NCBI GenBank assembly: GCA_030447385.1
Contig: JAUJOY010000008.1
Coordinates: 1 to 64,000 of the forward strand
DNA length: 64,000 nucleotides
From: Mycobacteriales bacterium
GTDB taxonomy: Bacteria > Actinomycetota > Actinomycetes > Mycobacteriales > SCTD01
Direction of reading: 5' to 3'
The notes under the pieces are model-generated. The model was given only the letters and a program-made list of their open reading frames with translations. It did no database searches and was not told the origin of the DNA. Position 1 is the stretch's first letter. Every line of letters starts with the position of its first letter. Position numbers and translations under genes: made by a program. Positions 53,285-64,000 of the stretch are shown piece after piece.

Positions 53285-53554
53285 TCAGCTGCGCAGGTAG
53301 TCCAGGAAGCGCGCCCGCAGGAGCGGCTCGTCCTCGCCGAGCGGCTCCTTGCCCAAGAGCTCGCGGACCACGTGCACGGCCTCGGAGATCGAGCCGGTGA
53401 TCCCGCCGGAGGAGCCGTCCTCGGCGGCGATCGCCTGCGCACCGCGCATGTGCTTGACGAGGTCCCAGAAGAAGCCGCGGTCCTTGGCTGCCTCCGCCTT
53501 CTCGAACGCCAGGCGCCGCAGGTCGTCTGTGGACAGCGCGTCGAGGTCGGTCAC
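53285..53554 (-). CDS. Small conserved hypothetical protein
   Basis: An 89-residue acidic protein: ALSTDDLRRLAFEKAEAAKD, RGFFWDLVKHMRGAQAIAAE, DGSSGGITGSISEAVHVVRE, then a C-terminal LLRARFLDYLRS. It looks like a folded two- to three-helix protein, typical of short actinobacterial genes found beside the folate cluster; no family function is known. ATG/GTG 53554 is the only start. It lies 9 bases downstream of the DUF3180 gene, likely the end of that operon. Confidence 0.75.
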   Translation of the reverse strand: MTDLDALSTDDLRRLAFEKAEAAKDRGFFWDLVKHMRGAQAIAAEDGSSGGITGSISEAVHVVRELLGKEPLGEDEPLLRARFLDYLRS

Positions 53555-53563
53555 CGCAGCACC

Positions 53564-54043
53564 CTAGCGGCGGCCGGGCTCGTCGCTCGTACGGCAGGCC
53601 CGCTCGAGCAGCAGCGCGGCCACGACCACGCCCAGGCTGGCGAGGACGGAGAAGCCGGCCACCGCCGCGTCCCGGTCGGCCAGCGCCAGCGCGTCGCGAC
53701 GGGGCAGCGTCCAGGCGAACACCCCCGCGTAGCCGCCCAGCAGCACCGCTCCGGTCGTGCTGGACGCCTTGGCCAGCACCGCGGCCCGCGCGACCTGCAG
53801 CGGGTGCAGCGGCCGGGGGCTGGCGGCCAGCTCGGCGGCCTGCCGTGCCTGTGCCGCCCCGCTCAACCGGTCGCGGATGACCCGTGCCATCCCGGCCTCG
53901 ACGATCGCGAGCAGCACGAGGGTGACCGGCGCGTAGAGCGGCAACGGGGGAAGGGACCCGTACGCCAGGTCGAGCAGCAGGTAGCCCAGCACGACGAAGA
54001 CGGCCACGAGCCCGAGCAGCGTCCCCGGGCGGGTCGGCGTCAT
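53564..54043 (-). CDS. DUF3180 family membrane protein
   Basis: A 159-residue protein with two N-terminal hydrophobic segments (TLLGLVAVFVVLGYLLLDLA, LYAPVTLVLLAIVEAGMARV) and two more (ASSTTGAVLLGGYAGVFAWT, AVAGFSVLASLGVVVAALLL). The polar stretch IRDRLSGAAQARQAAELAAS lies between. DUF3180 is characteristic of actinobacterial folK neighbourhoods, of unknown function. ATG 54043 overlaps folK (ATGA). Confidence 0.92.
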   Translation of the reverse strand: MTPTRPGTLLGLVAVFVVLGYLLLDLAYGSLPPLPLYAPVTLVLLAIVEAGMARVIRDRLSGAAQARQAAELAASPRPLHPLQVARAAVLAKASSTTGAVLLGGYAGVFAWTLPRRDALALADRDAAVAGFSVLASLGVVVAALLLERACRTSDEPGRR

Positions 54044-54504
54044 GGACGCAGAGGCAGGTCGTCGCGGCGGCGCAGGCCAGCCCGCCCCACCGTGGACAGC
54101 AGGTCCGAGACGAGGCCGTGGCCGGGCAGCGCAGCCTGCGGATCCAGGTCCAGCCACGGCGCGAGCACGAACGCGCGCTCGTGCGCCCGCGGGTGCGGGA
54201 CGAGCAGGCCGGGGGGCGCGGGCGGCGGCGCGTCGACGACGTCGACGTCCAGCGTCCGCGGCCCGCCGGGCACCGCCCGCTCTCGACCCGCCCGCCGCTC
54301 GGCCACCCGGCCGAGGTCCCAGGCCTCCTGCGCCGACAGCTCGCACAGCAGCACCGCGTTGAGGAAGTCGGGCTGGTCCACCTGGCCGACGGGGGCGGTC
54401 TCGTAGACCGGGGACAGCGCCCACGGAGCAAGCACCTCGACGGCGACGCGCAGGAAGGCCAGGCGGTCGCCGAGGTTGCTCCCCACCGACAGCACGGCCG
54501 TCAT
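54040..54504 (-). CDS. folK: 2-amino-4-hydroxy-6-hydroxymethyldihydropteridine diphosphokinase
   Basis: A 154-residue HPPK enzyme transferring pyrophosphate to 6-hydroxymethyl-dihydropterin. The N-terminus MTAVLSVGSNLGDRLAFLRV, then SPVYETAPVGQVDQPDFLNA and GPRTLDVDVVDA carry the pterin- and Mg-binding residues (the DxD in LDVDVV), with VPHPRAHERAFVLAPWLDLD following. Length is normal. ATG 54504 overlaps the folB stop; the frame extends upstream into the folB gene as a shadow. Confidence 0.95.
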   Translation of the reverse strand: MTAVLSVGSNLGDRLAFLRVAVEVLAPWALSPVYETAPVGQVDQPDFLNAVLLCELSAQEAWDLGRVAERRAGRERAVPGGPRTLDVDVVDAPPPAPPGLLVPHPRAHERAFVLAPWLDLDPQAALPGHGLVSDLLSTVGRAGLRRRDDLPLRP

Positions 54505-54878
54505 GGACGTACGACATGCACGGACACGTCCGCGAACGGCACCCGGATCGGCGCCTGCGGCTTGTGCACGGTGACCTCGGCGGTGCGTACGGCCGCGTCC
54601 TCGAGGCACACCTGCGCCAGCCGAGCGGCGAGGGTCTCGATCAGGTCCACCGGCGGACCGGCGACGACCGCCGCCAGCCGCTCGGCCAGCTCGCCGTAGT
54701 CCACCGTCAGCGCGAGGTTGTCCTCGTCGCCGGCCGGGCGCAGGTCGACGTGGAGCACGACGTCGACGAGGAAGTCCTGGCCGTCGCGCCGCTCGGCCGG
54801 CAGCACGCCGTGGTGGCCGCGTACGCGCAGGCCCTCGAGCCGGATCCGGTCCCGGGACCGGCTGGCGTGGTCACTCAT
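54501..54878 (-). CDS. folB: Dihydroneopterin aldolase
   Basis: A 125-residue enzyme cleaving dihydroneopterin to 6-hydroxymethyl-dihydropterin. Signature pieces are IRLEGLRVRGHHGVLPAERR, DGQDFLVDVVLHVDLRPAGD, LALTVDYGELAERLAAVVAG, PPVDLIETLAARLAQVCLED and VTVHKPQAPIRVPFADVSV, where the catalytic Glu and Lys positions of the family sit. ATG 54878 overlaps the NTF2-like gene by 8 bases. All folate genes here run in the same direction. Confidence 0.95.
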   Translation of the reverse strand: MSDHASRSRDRIRLEGLRVRGHHGVLPAERRDGQDFLVDVVLHVDLRPAGDEDNLALTVDYGELAERLAAVVAGPPVDLIETLAARLAQVCLEDAAVRTAEVTVHKPQAPIRVPFADVSVHVVRP

Positions 54879-55296
54879 CGACGAGCCGCCCGAGCACCGG
54901 CGAGCCGTGGTGCACCTGGACGCGCCAGCCCGAGGGGCGGCGGACCAGCACGTTGGTGGCGATCACCGCTGCGTTGCCGTCGCCCTCCTCGCTGACCTCG
55001 GTCAGGACGTTCTCCTGGCAGGTCACGATCGCCGTGTCCCCGAGGACGCTGATCCGCACGTCGGTGAGGAAGAACTGGATGTAGTCGGTTGCGGCCATGA
55101 CCGCGGACCAGGACCGCAGCACCGTGTCGCGGCCCCGCAGCATCGGCCAGCCCGGGTGCACGCAGACCACCGCGTCCGGGTCGACGTCGTCCCACAGCCC
55201 CTGCATCCGGTCGACGTCCGCGGTCTCGAACGCCTCGTAGAGCGCGGCATTCGTCGCCGCCACCGCCTCCTCCACCGCCGCGGCGTCCCCGCTCAC
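54871..55296 (-). CDS. NTF2/SnoaL-like (DUF4440) family protein
   Basis: A 141-residue alpha+beta-barrel protein: EAVAATNAALYEAFETADVD, RMQGLWDDVDPDAVVCVHPG, WPMLRGRDTVLRSWSAVMAA, DTAIVTCQENVLTEVSEEGD and PSGWRVQVHHGSP, the classic ketosteroid-isomerase-like pattern. Its GTG overlaps the folP stop by 4 bases and its end overlaps folB by 8, so it is embedded in the folate operon. No folate enzyme of this fold is known to be needed; it may help handle reactive pterins. Function inferred only from position. Confidence 0.88.
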   Translation of the reverse strand: MSGDAAAVEEAVAATNAALYEAFETADVDRMQGLWDDVDPDAVVCVHPGWPMLRGRDTVLRSWSAVMAATDYIQFFLTDVRISVLGDTAIVTCQENVLTEVSEEGDGNAAVIATNVLVRRPSGWRVQVHHGSPVLGRLVDE

Positions 55297-56168
55297 GACC
55301 CTGCCCCGGCGGGCACGCGCGCCGCGGAGCAGGCGGCCACGACGCGTACGGCATCGGCGCTCGCGCCCACCTCGTGCACGCGCACCGCCCACACGCCGGC
55401 CTGCGCGGCCAGCACGGTGACCGCCGCCGTCGCCGCGTCCCGACCCTCCGGCGGCCGCGGCGCACCCTCCGGCGAGGCGAGCAGCTGCCCGAGGAACCGC
55501 TTGCGGGAGGCGCCGACGATCAGCGGGCTGCCCAGCGCGGCCAGCTCCGAAAGCGCGGCGAGCAGGGTCCAGTTGTGGCCGGCGTCCTTGGCGAAGCCCA
55601 GCCCGGGGTCGAGCACCAGCAGCTGCGGGTCGATCCCGGCCGCGAGCGCCGCGTCCCGCCGCCCCAGCAGCTCGTGGCGGACGTCGGCGGCGACGTCGTC
55701 GTAGCTCGCCCGGTCCTGCATGTCGATGCTGGCTCCACGCGAGTGCATCGCGACGTAGGCGACGCCGGCCTCCGCGACCGTCGGGAGCATCCGCGGGTCG
55801 GCGAGCCCGGCCGACACGTCGTTGACCAGCACCGCGCCGGCCTCCACGGCGGCGGCGGCGCAGGCGGCGCGCATGGTGTCCACGGACACGACCGCCCCGT
55901 GCGCCACCAGCGCGACGACGACGGGGAGGACCCGGCGCAGCTCCTCCTCCGGCGGCACCCGGGAGGCACCCGGTCGCGTGGACTCGCCGCCGACGTCGAG
56001 CAGGTCGGCCCCTGCCTCGAGCAGGCGCAGCCCGTGGCGGACCGCGCCCGGCGTGTCGGCGTGCCGCCCGCCGTCGCTGAACGAGTCGGGCGTGACGTTG
56101 ACGACGCCCATGACGCGGGTGCGGCCGAGGTCGGGGAAGCCCCGCACCAAGGGGCGGATGCCGCTCAT
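55293..56168 (-). CDS. folP: Dihydropteroate synthase
   Basis: A 291-residue TIM-barrel enzyme joining p-aminobenzoate to the pterin diphosphate; the sulfonamide target. Motifs: [95 protein letters not shown] and [17 protein letters not shown]. All catalytic loop residues look intact. ATG 56168 overlaps the folE stop by four bases. Confidence 0.97.
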   Translation of the reverse strand: MSGIRPLVRGFPDLGRTRVMGVVNVTPDSFSDGGRHADTPGAVRHGLRLLEAGADLLDVGGESTRPGASRVPPEEELRRVLPVVVALVAHGAVVSVDTMRAACAAAAVEAGAVLVNDVSAGLADPRMLPTVAEAGVAYVAMHSRGASIDMQDRASYDDVAADVRHELLGRRDAALAAGIDPQLLVLDPGLGFAKDAGHNWTLLAALSELAALGSPLIVGASRKRFLGQLLASPEGAPRPPEGRDAATAAVTVLAAQAGVWAVRVHEVGASADAVRVVAACSAARVPAGAGS

Positions 56169-56740
56169 CGACCCAGGATCAGGCTCATGGCCTCCGCCCG
56201 GGTGACCGCCGACCGCTTCAGCGAACCGCGTACGGCGGAGGTGACCGTACGCGCACCGGGCTTGTGCACGCCACGCACCGTCATGCACATGTGCTCGGCC
56301 TCGACCACGACGATGACCCCGCTGGGCGCCAGCCGGTCGACCATCGCGTCCGCCACCTGCGCGGTCAGGCGCTCCTGCACCGAGGGCCGCTTGGCGTAGA
56401 GGTCGACCAGCCGGGCGAGCTTGGACAGCCCGGTGATCCGCCCGTCGGTCCCCGGCAGGTAGCCGACCGCCGCGGTGCCCGTCCACGGGATGAGGTGGTG
56501 CTCGCAGAAGCTGGACACCGGGATGTCCTTGACGATGATCAGCTCGTCGTGGTGCTCGTCGAAGATGGGCAGCAGCAGCTCGTCCGGCTCGGCCTGCAGG
56601 CCCGAGAAGACCTCGGCGTACATGCGGGCGACCCGCGCGGGGGTCTGCTTCAACCCGTCGCGCTCCACGTCCTCACCCAGAGCGTCCAGCAGCTCGCGTA
56701 CCGCCGCTTCGACCCGCGGCCCGTCGAACGCTCGCGCCAC
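56165..56740 (-). CDS. folE: GTP cyclohydrolase I
   Basis: A 191-residue enzyme opening the purine ring of GTP to start folate synthesis. Features are [20 protein letters not shown], the zinc-site [40 protein letters not shown] and [20 protein letters not shown], which contains the second zinc Cys. The GTG at 56740 gives a normal N-terminus 8 bases after the ftsH stop; no strong ribosome site is visible, suggesting coupling to ftsH. ftsH-folE-folP-folB-folK is a conserved actinobacterial cluster. Confidence 0.96.
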   Translation of the reverse strand: MARAFDGPRVEAAVRELLDALGEDVERDGLKQTPARVARMYAEVFSGLQAEPDELLLPIFDEHHDELIIVKDIPVSSFCEHHLIPWTGTAAVGYLPGTDGRITGLSKLARLVDLYAKRPSVQERLTAQVADAMVDRLAPSGVIVVVEAEHMCMTVRGVHKPGARTVTSAVRGSLKRSAVTRAEAMSLILGR

Positions 56741-56748
56741 GGGCCTGC

Positions 56749-59076
<2,328 letters not shown>

Positions 59077-59107
59077 CGGCGCGGGGCGAGCAGCCCCGTC
59101 CCTCCTC
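59077..59107 (-). promoter_or_regulatory. Hairpin between Shine-Dalgarno and ATG of ftsH
   Basis: Upstream of the ftsH ATG (59074-59076) the Shine-Dalgarno GAGGAGGG lies at 59100-59107, 23 bases away, which is too far. Between them CGGGGC and GCCCCG (59093-59098 and 59082-59087) form a 6-bp stem with loop TGCTC; folding this 17-base element brings the effective spacing to 6 bases. No better site is visible. Confidence 0.45.
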
Positions 59108-59206
59108 TAGAGAAGATGGGCACGACGGTACACCGGGGTCGGTGGTCCCTGAACCTGCTCAACGGACGCGTGGACGACGGTGTTCCGGTGCCAGTCTGAA
59201 CCCTGC

Positions 59207-59755
59207 TCAGATCTCGTGCACATCCGGCCGGAGCAGCCCCACGAACGGCAGATCGCGGTAGCGCTCGGCGTAGTCCAGGCCGTACCCCACGACGAACTCC
59301 GAGGCGATGTCGAAGCCCACGTAGTTCACCGGGACGTTGACCTTGGCGGCCTCGGGCTTGCGCAGCAGCGCGACGACCTCCACGGACGCGGGGCCGCGGG
59401 AGCGCATGTTGCGCAGCAGCCACGACAGCGTGAGCCCCGAGTCGATGATGTCCTCCACGACGAGCACGTGCTTGTCGGCGATCTCGCGGTCCAGGTCCTT
59501 GAGGATCCGCACCACCCCGCTGCTGCTGGTGGACGAGCCGTAGGACGTCACCGCCATGAACTCCATGGACACCGGTGTACGCAGCGCCCGCGCCAGGTCG
59601 GCCATGAACATCACGGCCCCCTTGAGGACTCCCACCAGGAGGACCTCCCGGCCCACGTAGTCCGCGTCGACGCGGGCCGCCAGCTCGGCCACCTTGCTGG
59701 CGATGTCCTCCTCGGAGATGAGGATGCGCTCGATCTCCGGCGGGACGTCCCTCAC
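59207..59755 (-). CDS. hpt: Hypoxanthine phosphoribosyltransferase
   Basis: A 182-residue purine salvage enzyme converting hypoxanthine/guanine and PRPP to IMP/GMP. The start [20 protein letters not shown] is typical, followed by [40 protein letters not shown], the PRPP loop [20 protein letters not shown] and [23 protein letters not shown] 59755 gives the family start, but the frame upstream is open into tilS without a stop (see tilS). Gene order tilS-hpt-ftsH is a conserved bacterial cluster. Confidence 0.95.
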   Translation of the reverse strand: MRDVPPEIERILISEEDIASKVAELAARVDADYVGREVLLVGVLKGAVMFMADLARALRTPVSMEFMAVTSYGSSTSSSGVVRILKDLDREIADKHVLVVEDIIDSGLTLSWLLRNMRSRGPASVEVVALLRKPEAAKVNVPVNYVGFDIASEFVVGYGLDYAERYRDLPFVGLLRPDVHEI

Positions 59756-60793
59756 GGCGCCGAGGCTAGTTGCTGCCCTCGCAGGGCTCGTCGGGGGCGG
59801 GGGTCGGGCGCGCGCCGTCCGGGTGGGCCCGGGGGTGGGCCCGGCGGTCGGGCCCGGCGCCTCGAGCCGGCCGTCGCGGCGCACCGCGCGTACCCCTCCC
59901 GGCAGGGCCACAGCACCCTGGCCGTGCCAGTCGTCGACCAGTGCCCGCAGCGCCTCGACGTGCGCCGAGGTCACCGGCATCCCGCACTGCTGCTCGGCCC
60001 ACCGCTTGAGGACGCGCGCGCGTACGGCGGCCGGCGTCGCGGCCAGCTGGGCGCAGGCGGGGGTGGGGCCGGCTGCGTCGGCCGCTTCGGTGGCGAGCGC
60101 GTCGAGGGCGTCGGCGTCCGCACGCAGCTGCCCGGCGCTGCGGGCGAGGTTCGCGGCGACGCCCGGACCGAGCTCGCGCTCCAGCAGCGGCAGCACGTCG
60201 TCGCGGACCCGCACCCTGGCGTACGCCGGGTCGCGGTTGTGGGGGTCCTCCCACGCCGGCAGGCCGGCCTCTGCGCAGGCCTGCCGGACGGTTGCCCGGT
60301 CGAGGGCGAGCAGGGGCCGGCGGTAGCGCCCGCGCACCTCGGCCATCCCCGCGAGCGCCCGCGCCCCGCTGCCGCGAGCGAGGCCGAGCAGCACCGTCTC
60401 CGCCTGGTCGTCGAGCGTGTGGCCGAGCAGGACCGCCTCCAGGTCCAGCTCCTCCGCCGCGGCGTCGAGGGCGGCGTAGCGGGTTCGCCGGCCGGCCGCC
60501 TCCGGCCCGCCGGCGCGTACTCCTCGTGCCGGTGCCAAGATCTTCGCGCTCAGACCGAGGGACCGGCACTGCCCGGCGGCGCGCGCGGCGATCTCCGCCG
60601 AGTCCGCCTGCAGGCCGTGGTCGACCACCAGCGCAGCAGCACCGGGACGCAGGAACGCCAGCGCTGCGGCCAGTGCGAGGGAGTCCGCCCCTCCGCTGAC
60701 AGCGGCGGCCACCGCCGCGCCCGCAGGGAGGTCGGCCAGGCAGCGGCGCACGGCCACGCGTACGGCCGCCGTCGCTGCCGGCGGACCCGTCAC
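59756..60793 (-). CDS. tilS: tRNA(Ile)-lysidine synthase TilS, apparently fused in frame to hpt
   Basis: TilS makes lysidine at the wobble position of tRNA-Ile(CAU) so it reads AUA. The PP-loop ATP motif is [20 protein letters not shown], followed by [40 protein letters not shown], the [18 protein letters not shown] motif and [23 protein letters not shown] 60793 is the start. No stop separates it from hpt: after [10 protein letters not shown] comes a Pro/Thr/Ala-rich stretch of about 35 residues leading to [11 protein letters not shown] one-base indel in the C-runs would instead give the end DEPCEGSN and a stop at 59764. Confidence 0.93.
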
Positions 60794-60894
60794 CGCCCGG
60801 CCCCCCTCTCGCCCCTCCTCCTGCCGCCGGTCATGGAGCTCGTGCCCGCTGTCCGAGCGTGGCCGGTGAGCAACAACTCCACGATCAGCGCCAG

Positions 60895-62028
60895 TCAGGC
60901 GGTGATCGCCGAGCCGCCGTGGATGCGGCGGACCCAGGCGAGCGGCTCGCGGATCTCGGTACGCGTGGGCAGCGTCGCCGGGGACTCCCACACGCGGTTG
61001 AACCGCTCCATCCCGACCTCGCGCACGACGGTGTCGACGAACACCTTGCCCTCGGCGTACTGCAGCGCCTTGAGGTCCAGCCCGAGCGCGCGGCGCAGGA
61101 TCTTGTCGAGCAGGCCGCCGTGCTCCTTGCGGCGCTGGTCGAACTTGGCCCGGATGTGCGCCACCGTCGGAACCACCGCCGGGCCGACCCCGTCCATGAC
61201 GTGCTCGGCGTGTCCCTCGAGCAAACTCATGAAGGCCGTCACCCGGTCGAGCACGACCTTCTGCTCGGGGGTCTGGAGCAGCTCGACGAGGGAGCCCCCC
61301 CGGGGCAGGCCGCCGACGACCGCCTTCAGTCGCTCCACCAGCTGGGCCGGGTCGTCCAGGGAGGCCGCCTCGAGCAGGGCGGTGAGCTCGGCGCGCACGT
61401 GCTCGTGCATCCACGGCACCGCCGTGAACTGCGTGCGGTGCGTGACCTCGTGCAGCGTGACCCACATCCGGAAGTCGTGCGGGTCGACGTCGAGGCGGCG
61501 CTCGGTCTCGACGATGTTCGGCGCGACGAGGATCAGCCGACCGGCCTCACCCTCGGGACGGAACGCCTCGTACTGACCGAGGACCTTGTTGGACAGCCAC
61601 GCGAGCACCGAACCGATCTGGACACCGGTGACCCTGGCCGTCACTCCCGCGGCGAGCGCGTTCGGCGCCTTCTGGGCCAGCTTGGCCGTGAGCGGCTCGA
61701 GGACGACCTGGAACCCCTCCACGTTGGCGGCCGCCCACCCCGGCCGGTCGACGACGGTCGCCTCCAGGATGTCGCCGGGCGGTACGAGGCCGGTCACCGC
61801 CCGGACGTGCTCCTCGGCCTGCACCGCGAGCCGCCGCAGCTCCGCCACCACCTCGCCGGCCTCCGCCCAGGACACCTGCGGCGGGGTGGGGGCGAGCCGC
61901 CTGGCGGTCGCGATCGCGAGGTCGTAGTCGATGGGGCTGGGCCGCCCGCCCGGGGCCCGGTCGTTTCGGGGGGAGTCGCCGGAGCGACCATCGGGCTCGG
62001 GCTCGGAGAAGTTCGGCACCTCCGGCAC
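60895..62028 (-). CDS. Zinc-dependent metalloprotease family protein (DUF2342)
   Basis: A 377-residue protein of the DUF2342/TIGR03624-type family, conserved in actinobacteria beside dacB and tilS. The core is [40 protein letters not shown] and the HExxH zinc motif in [20 protein letters not shown], with [20 protein letters not shown] and a C-terminal EREP-like [10 protein letters not shown]. It lacks a signal peptide, so is cytosolic. It was once proposed to link with F420 genes in other bacteria; substrate unknown. ATG 62028. Confidence 0.92.
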   Translation of the reverse strand: MPEVPNFSEPEPDGRSGDSPRNDRAPGGRPSPIDYDLAIATARRLAPTPPQVSWAEAGEVVAELRRLAVQAEEHVRAVTGLVPPGDILEATVVDRPGWAAANVEGFQVVLEPLTAKLAQKAPNALAAGVTARVTGVQIGSVLAWLSNKVLGQYEAFRPEGEAGRLILVAPNIVETERRLDVDPHDFRMWVTLHEVTHRTQFTAVPWMHEHVRAELTALLEAASLDDPAQLVERLKAVVGGLPRGGSLVELLQTPEQKVVLDRVTAFMSLLEGHAEHVMDGVGPAVVPTVAHIRAKFDQRRKEHGGLLDKILRRALGLDLKALQYAEGKVFVDTVVREVGMERFNRVWESPATLPTRTEIREPLAWVRRIHGGSAITA

Positions 62029-62050
62029 GCTACGCCGCCGGGCCTCGCGA

Positions 62051-62086
62051 GCCCCGCCACTCGCCCGCGCGGAGGGCGGGCGGGGC
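62051..62086 (-). terminator. GC-rich hairpin after dacB
   Basis: GCCCCGCC (62051-62058) pairs exactly with GGCGGGGC (62079-62086); inside, a further GCCC/GGGC can pair with bulges. It lies in the 64-base gap between the end of dacB and the start of the metalloprotease gene, so it probably terminates or attenuates dacB transcription. Confidence 0.5.
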
Positions 62087-62092
62087 CCCCGG

Positions 62093-63535
62093 TCAGCGGC
62101 AGCCGCACGCCGCCAGCGCGGCGGCCAGCCGGTCGAGCGCCTTCTCGGCGCCCGCGTTCGCGCCCACCGGGACGCCGTCGGCGACGAGGTGGAAGGCCAG
62201 CAGCCGGCCGTCGTTGGTGCGCACCACCCCGGCGAGGGCGCTCACCCCCTCGAGCGTCCCCGTCTTCGCGCGGACGGCACCGGCACCGGGTGCGGCGGCG
62301 GTCCCGGTGCGGTAGCGGCCGGCGAGAGTGCCGGAGAAGCCACCCACCGGCAGTCCGGTCAGCAGCGGCGCCAGCCGCGGGTCGGTGCCCGAGCCCGCCC
62401 GCGCCAGCAGCCCGGTCACAGCGGACGGCGGGATCCGGTTGGAGCGGGACAACCCGCTGCCGTCGGCCAGCAGGACCGCCGCGGGGTTGACACCGAGCGG
62501 CGCGAGCACCTGCTCGAGCGCCGACGAGGCACCCGAGAAGGAGGCGGGCTGGCCCTGCGCGAGCGCGACGTGGCGGGCCAGCGCCTCGGCCAGGTCGTTG
62601 TCGCTGCGGGCGAGCATGCGCTCGACCAGCGCGACGATCGTCGGGCTGGTGACCTCGCCGAGCGGCGTCGGGGCGGCGGGGGCGGTACCGCGCACCACCT
62701 CCACCGGAGCGGGCTTCGTGCCCGGTGCCGGAACGGGAGCGGGCGCGGGGGCGAGGGGGTCGGCCGGGGTGGACGCGGCCAGCAGCGTCGCCAGCTGCCG
62801 TCCGGCCGCCAGGGCAGGGTCGGCATGACGGCGGGGCTTGTCGCGCGAGACCCGGCCCCCGTCCACCATCAGCGGGCCCACAGCGGCCACGGCGCCGTCG
62901 CTGAGGTAGGTCGGCTTCCAGCCCGGGGCGACCCGCTCGCCGCTGTAGAGGGACTCGTCCACGACGACGCGGGTGACGGGCGCCGGCCCGAGGGACACCC
63001 GCACCTTCGCGGCGAGCTCGGCCAGGCTCGCCGAGGCCGGGTAGTCCCCCTCGCCGCCGGGCCCGGCCAGCGTGGGGTCGCCGCCGCCGACGAGGACGAT
63101 CTCCCCCGGCACGGCTCCGGCCACGACGCGGGTGGTGAGCCGACGGTCGGCCGGCAGCGCGGTGAGGGCTGCCGCGGCGGTGGCGATCTTGACCGTCGAC
63201 GCGGGCAGCACCGGCGTACCGGCTCCCTGCTCGAGCAGGGGCGTCCCGTCGAGCCCGTCCACGATCGAGACGGCCAGGCGGCCGGCGATGGCGGGGTCGG
63301 CCAGCACCTGGCCGACCGCGGCCTGCAGACCCGCAGTCGTGGGAGCGACGGCGGCGGTGGGGGCCCCGCCCAGCAGCGCGCCGCGTGCCGGCGCCTTGCT
63401 GGGCGCGGGGGAGGGAGCGACGGCGACGGATGGCGCCTCGCCGTCCAGGGTGACGACGGCCGCGCCGGCCCCCCCGACGGCCAGCATCGTCACCGCCACC
63501 AGCAGCGCGCCGCGCCAGGCCCCACCCCGTGCCAC
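62093..63535 (-). CDS. dacB: D-alanyl-D-alanine carboxypeptidase/endopeptidase (PBP4, class C)
   Basis: A 480-residue penicillin-binding protein of the S13 type that trims peptidoglycan peptides. An N-terminal hydrophobic segment ([20 protein letters not shown]) is a signal or anchor, followed by a Pro/Ala linker. Active-site motifs are SxxK in [23 protein letters not shown] in [20 protein letters not shown] and KTG in [23 protein letters not shown] 63535 has GGAGG 8 bases upstream. The gene is divergent from ppa across 100 bases, the normal actinobacterial layout. Confidence 0.95.
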   Translation of the reverse strand: MARGGAWRGALLVAVTMLAVGGAGAAVVTLDGEAPSVAVAPSPAPSKAPARGALLGGAPTAAVAPTTAGLQAAVGQVLADPAIAGRLAVSIVDGLDGTPLLEQGAGTPVLPASTVKIATAAAALTALPADRRLTTRVVAGAVPGEIVLVGGGDPTLAGPGGEGDYPASASLAELAAKVRVSLGPAPVTRVVVDESLYSGERVAPGWKPTYLSDGAVAAVGPLMVDGGRVSRDKPRRHADPALAAGRQLATLLAASTPADPLAPAPAPVPAPGTKPAPVEVVRGTAPAAPTPLGEVTSPTIVALVERMLARSDNDLAEALARHVALAQGQPASFSGASSALEQVLAPLGVNPAAVLLADGSGLSRSNRIPPSAVTGLLARAGSGTDPRLAPLLTGLPVGGFSGTLAGRYRTGTAAAPGAGAVRAKTGTLEGVSALAGVVRTNDGRLLAFHLVADGVPVGANAGAEKALDRLAAALAACGCR

Positions 63536-63635
63536 CGTGCCCACCTCCGCGTCGACCCCGCTCCGAGACCAGGGACCAGTACGCGAGACTAGGTCGCGCA
63601 CCCTCCGGGCAGGGGCACCGCGAGGAGGAGCCTGC

Positions 63636-64000
63636 ATGATGGAGTTCGACGTCACAATCGAGATCCCCAAGGGACAGCGCAACAAGTACGAGATGGACCA
63701 CCACACCGGCCGGATCCGCCTCGACCGGCGGCTGTTCACCTCCACGAGCTATCCCGCGGACTACGGGTTCGTGGAGCACACGCTGGGCGGCGACGGCGAC
63801 CCGCTCGACGCGCTGGTCCTGCTCGACGAGCCGACGTTCCCCGGCTGCCTGATCCGGGTGCGCGCACTCGGCATGTTCCGCATGAAGGACGAGGCGGGAC
63901 CGGACGAGAAGCTGCTGTGCGTGGTCGCCGGTGACCCGCGGCAGGCCCACCTGCACGACATCGAGGACATCGCGGAGTTCGACAAGCTGGAGATCAAGCA
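63636..64000 (+). CDS. ppa: Inorganic pyrophosphatase (partial, runs off window)
   Basis: The first 121 codons of a family I soluble pyrophosphatase, which hydrolyses PPi from biosynthesis. Sequence seen: [80 protein letters not shown] and [20 protein letters not shown]. The catalytic Asp/Glu/Lys set of the family is present in GDGDPLDAL and DYGFV. ATG 63636 has GAGGAGGAG 5 bases upstream; a second ATG is at 63639. The C-terminal third lies beyond the right edge. Confidence 0.96.
   Translation, partial: MMEFDVTIEIPKGQRNKYEMDHHTGRIRLDRRLFTSTSYPADYGFVEHTLGGDGDPLDALVLLDEPTFPGCLIRVRALGMFRMKDEAGPDEKLLCVVAGDPRQAHLHDIEDIAEFDKLEIK

Overview
The window is chromosomal DNA of a high-GC actinobacterium. 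The evidence is very strong GC bias with frequent GTG starts, genes typical of Actinomycetota (lsr2, carD, a PIN/TRAM protein, disA, DUF3180, DUF2252, DUF2520, a RlmB with a basic N-terminal tail) and conserved actinobacterial gene orders: ppa / dacB, Zn-protease, tilS, hpt, ftsH, folE-P-B-K, and panC, panD, nadB, nadC, coaX, lysS, lsr2, clpC. A Frankiales- or Geodermatophilales-like organism would fit, but the genus cannot be fixed from sequence alone.

Layout. 0-8.6 kb holds an isoaspartate methyltransferase, two VOC proteins, an ABC-2 drug-type exporter, an ECF-like sigma factor with a SnoaL-type tail, a DinB-like protein, a PPOX-fold protein, an SDR and a bacterioferritin operon behind a probable iron box. 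9.0-15.8 kb is a sparse, decayed stretch with DUF808 and Cu/Zn-SOD-like genes, four frameshifted genes and one gene remnant. It ends at a tRNA-Thr gene whose 3' end is copied imperfectly at its far edge. 15.9-22.5 kb carries a SigH-type sigma factor, rlmB, cysS, ispF, ispD, a PIN/TRAM protein and carD. 22.6-26.6 kb pairs a type III polyketide synthase and UbiG-like methyltransferase with a divergent UbiA-like prenyltransferase and two copper/oxidase-assembly lipoproteins. 26.6-30.2 kb has radA, disA and a Brp/Blh-like (carotene dioxygenase family) membrane protein. 30.2-33.6 kb is an overlapping Hpt-CheB-CheR-CheW operon. 33.7-37.2 kb has an anchored secreted protein, mutY and a TetR-VOC-metallohydrolase operon. 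37.2-40.3 kb is a clpC broken by indels and carrying an internal tandem duplication. 40.5-49.5 kb contains lsr2, DUF2252 and lysS, then a tightly coupled cofactor operon for pantothenate and NAD. 49.7-51.8 kb pairs a MidA-type arginine methyltransferase with a lone NuoD homologue. 51.8-53.3 kb has a DUF559-type protein flanked on both sides by copies of one palindromic repeat. 53.3-63.5 kb is a folate, FtsH, purine-salvage and tRNA-modification block, and ppa runs off the right edge.

Translational coupling is pervasive: ATGA or GTGA overlaps link the chemotaxis, pantothenate/NAD, folate, polyketide and transporter genes. These overlaps decide most start calls. Several reading frames (phosphomannose isomerase, a membrane protein, an M16-like protease, a GNAT and clpC) are broken by one-base or short indels. 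Because clpC is normally essential in this phylum, part of this may be sequencing or assembly error rather than gene decay.
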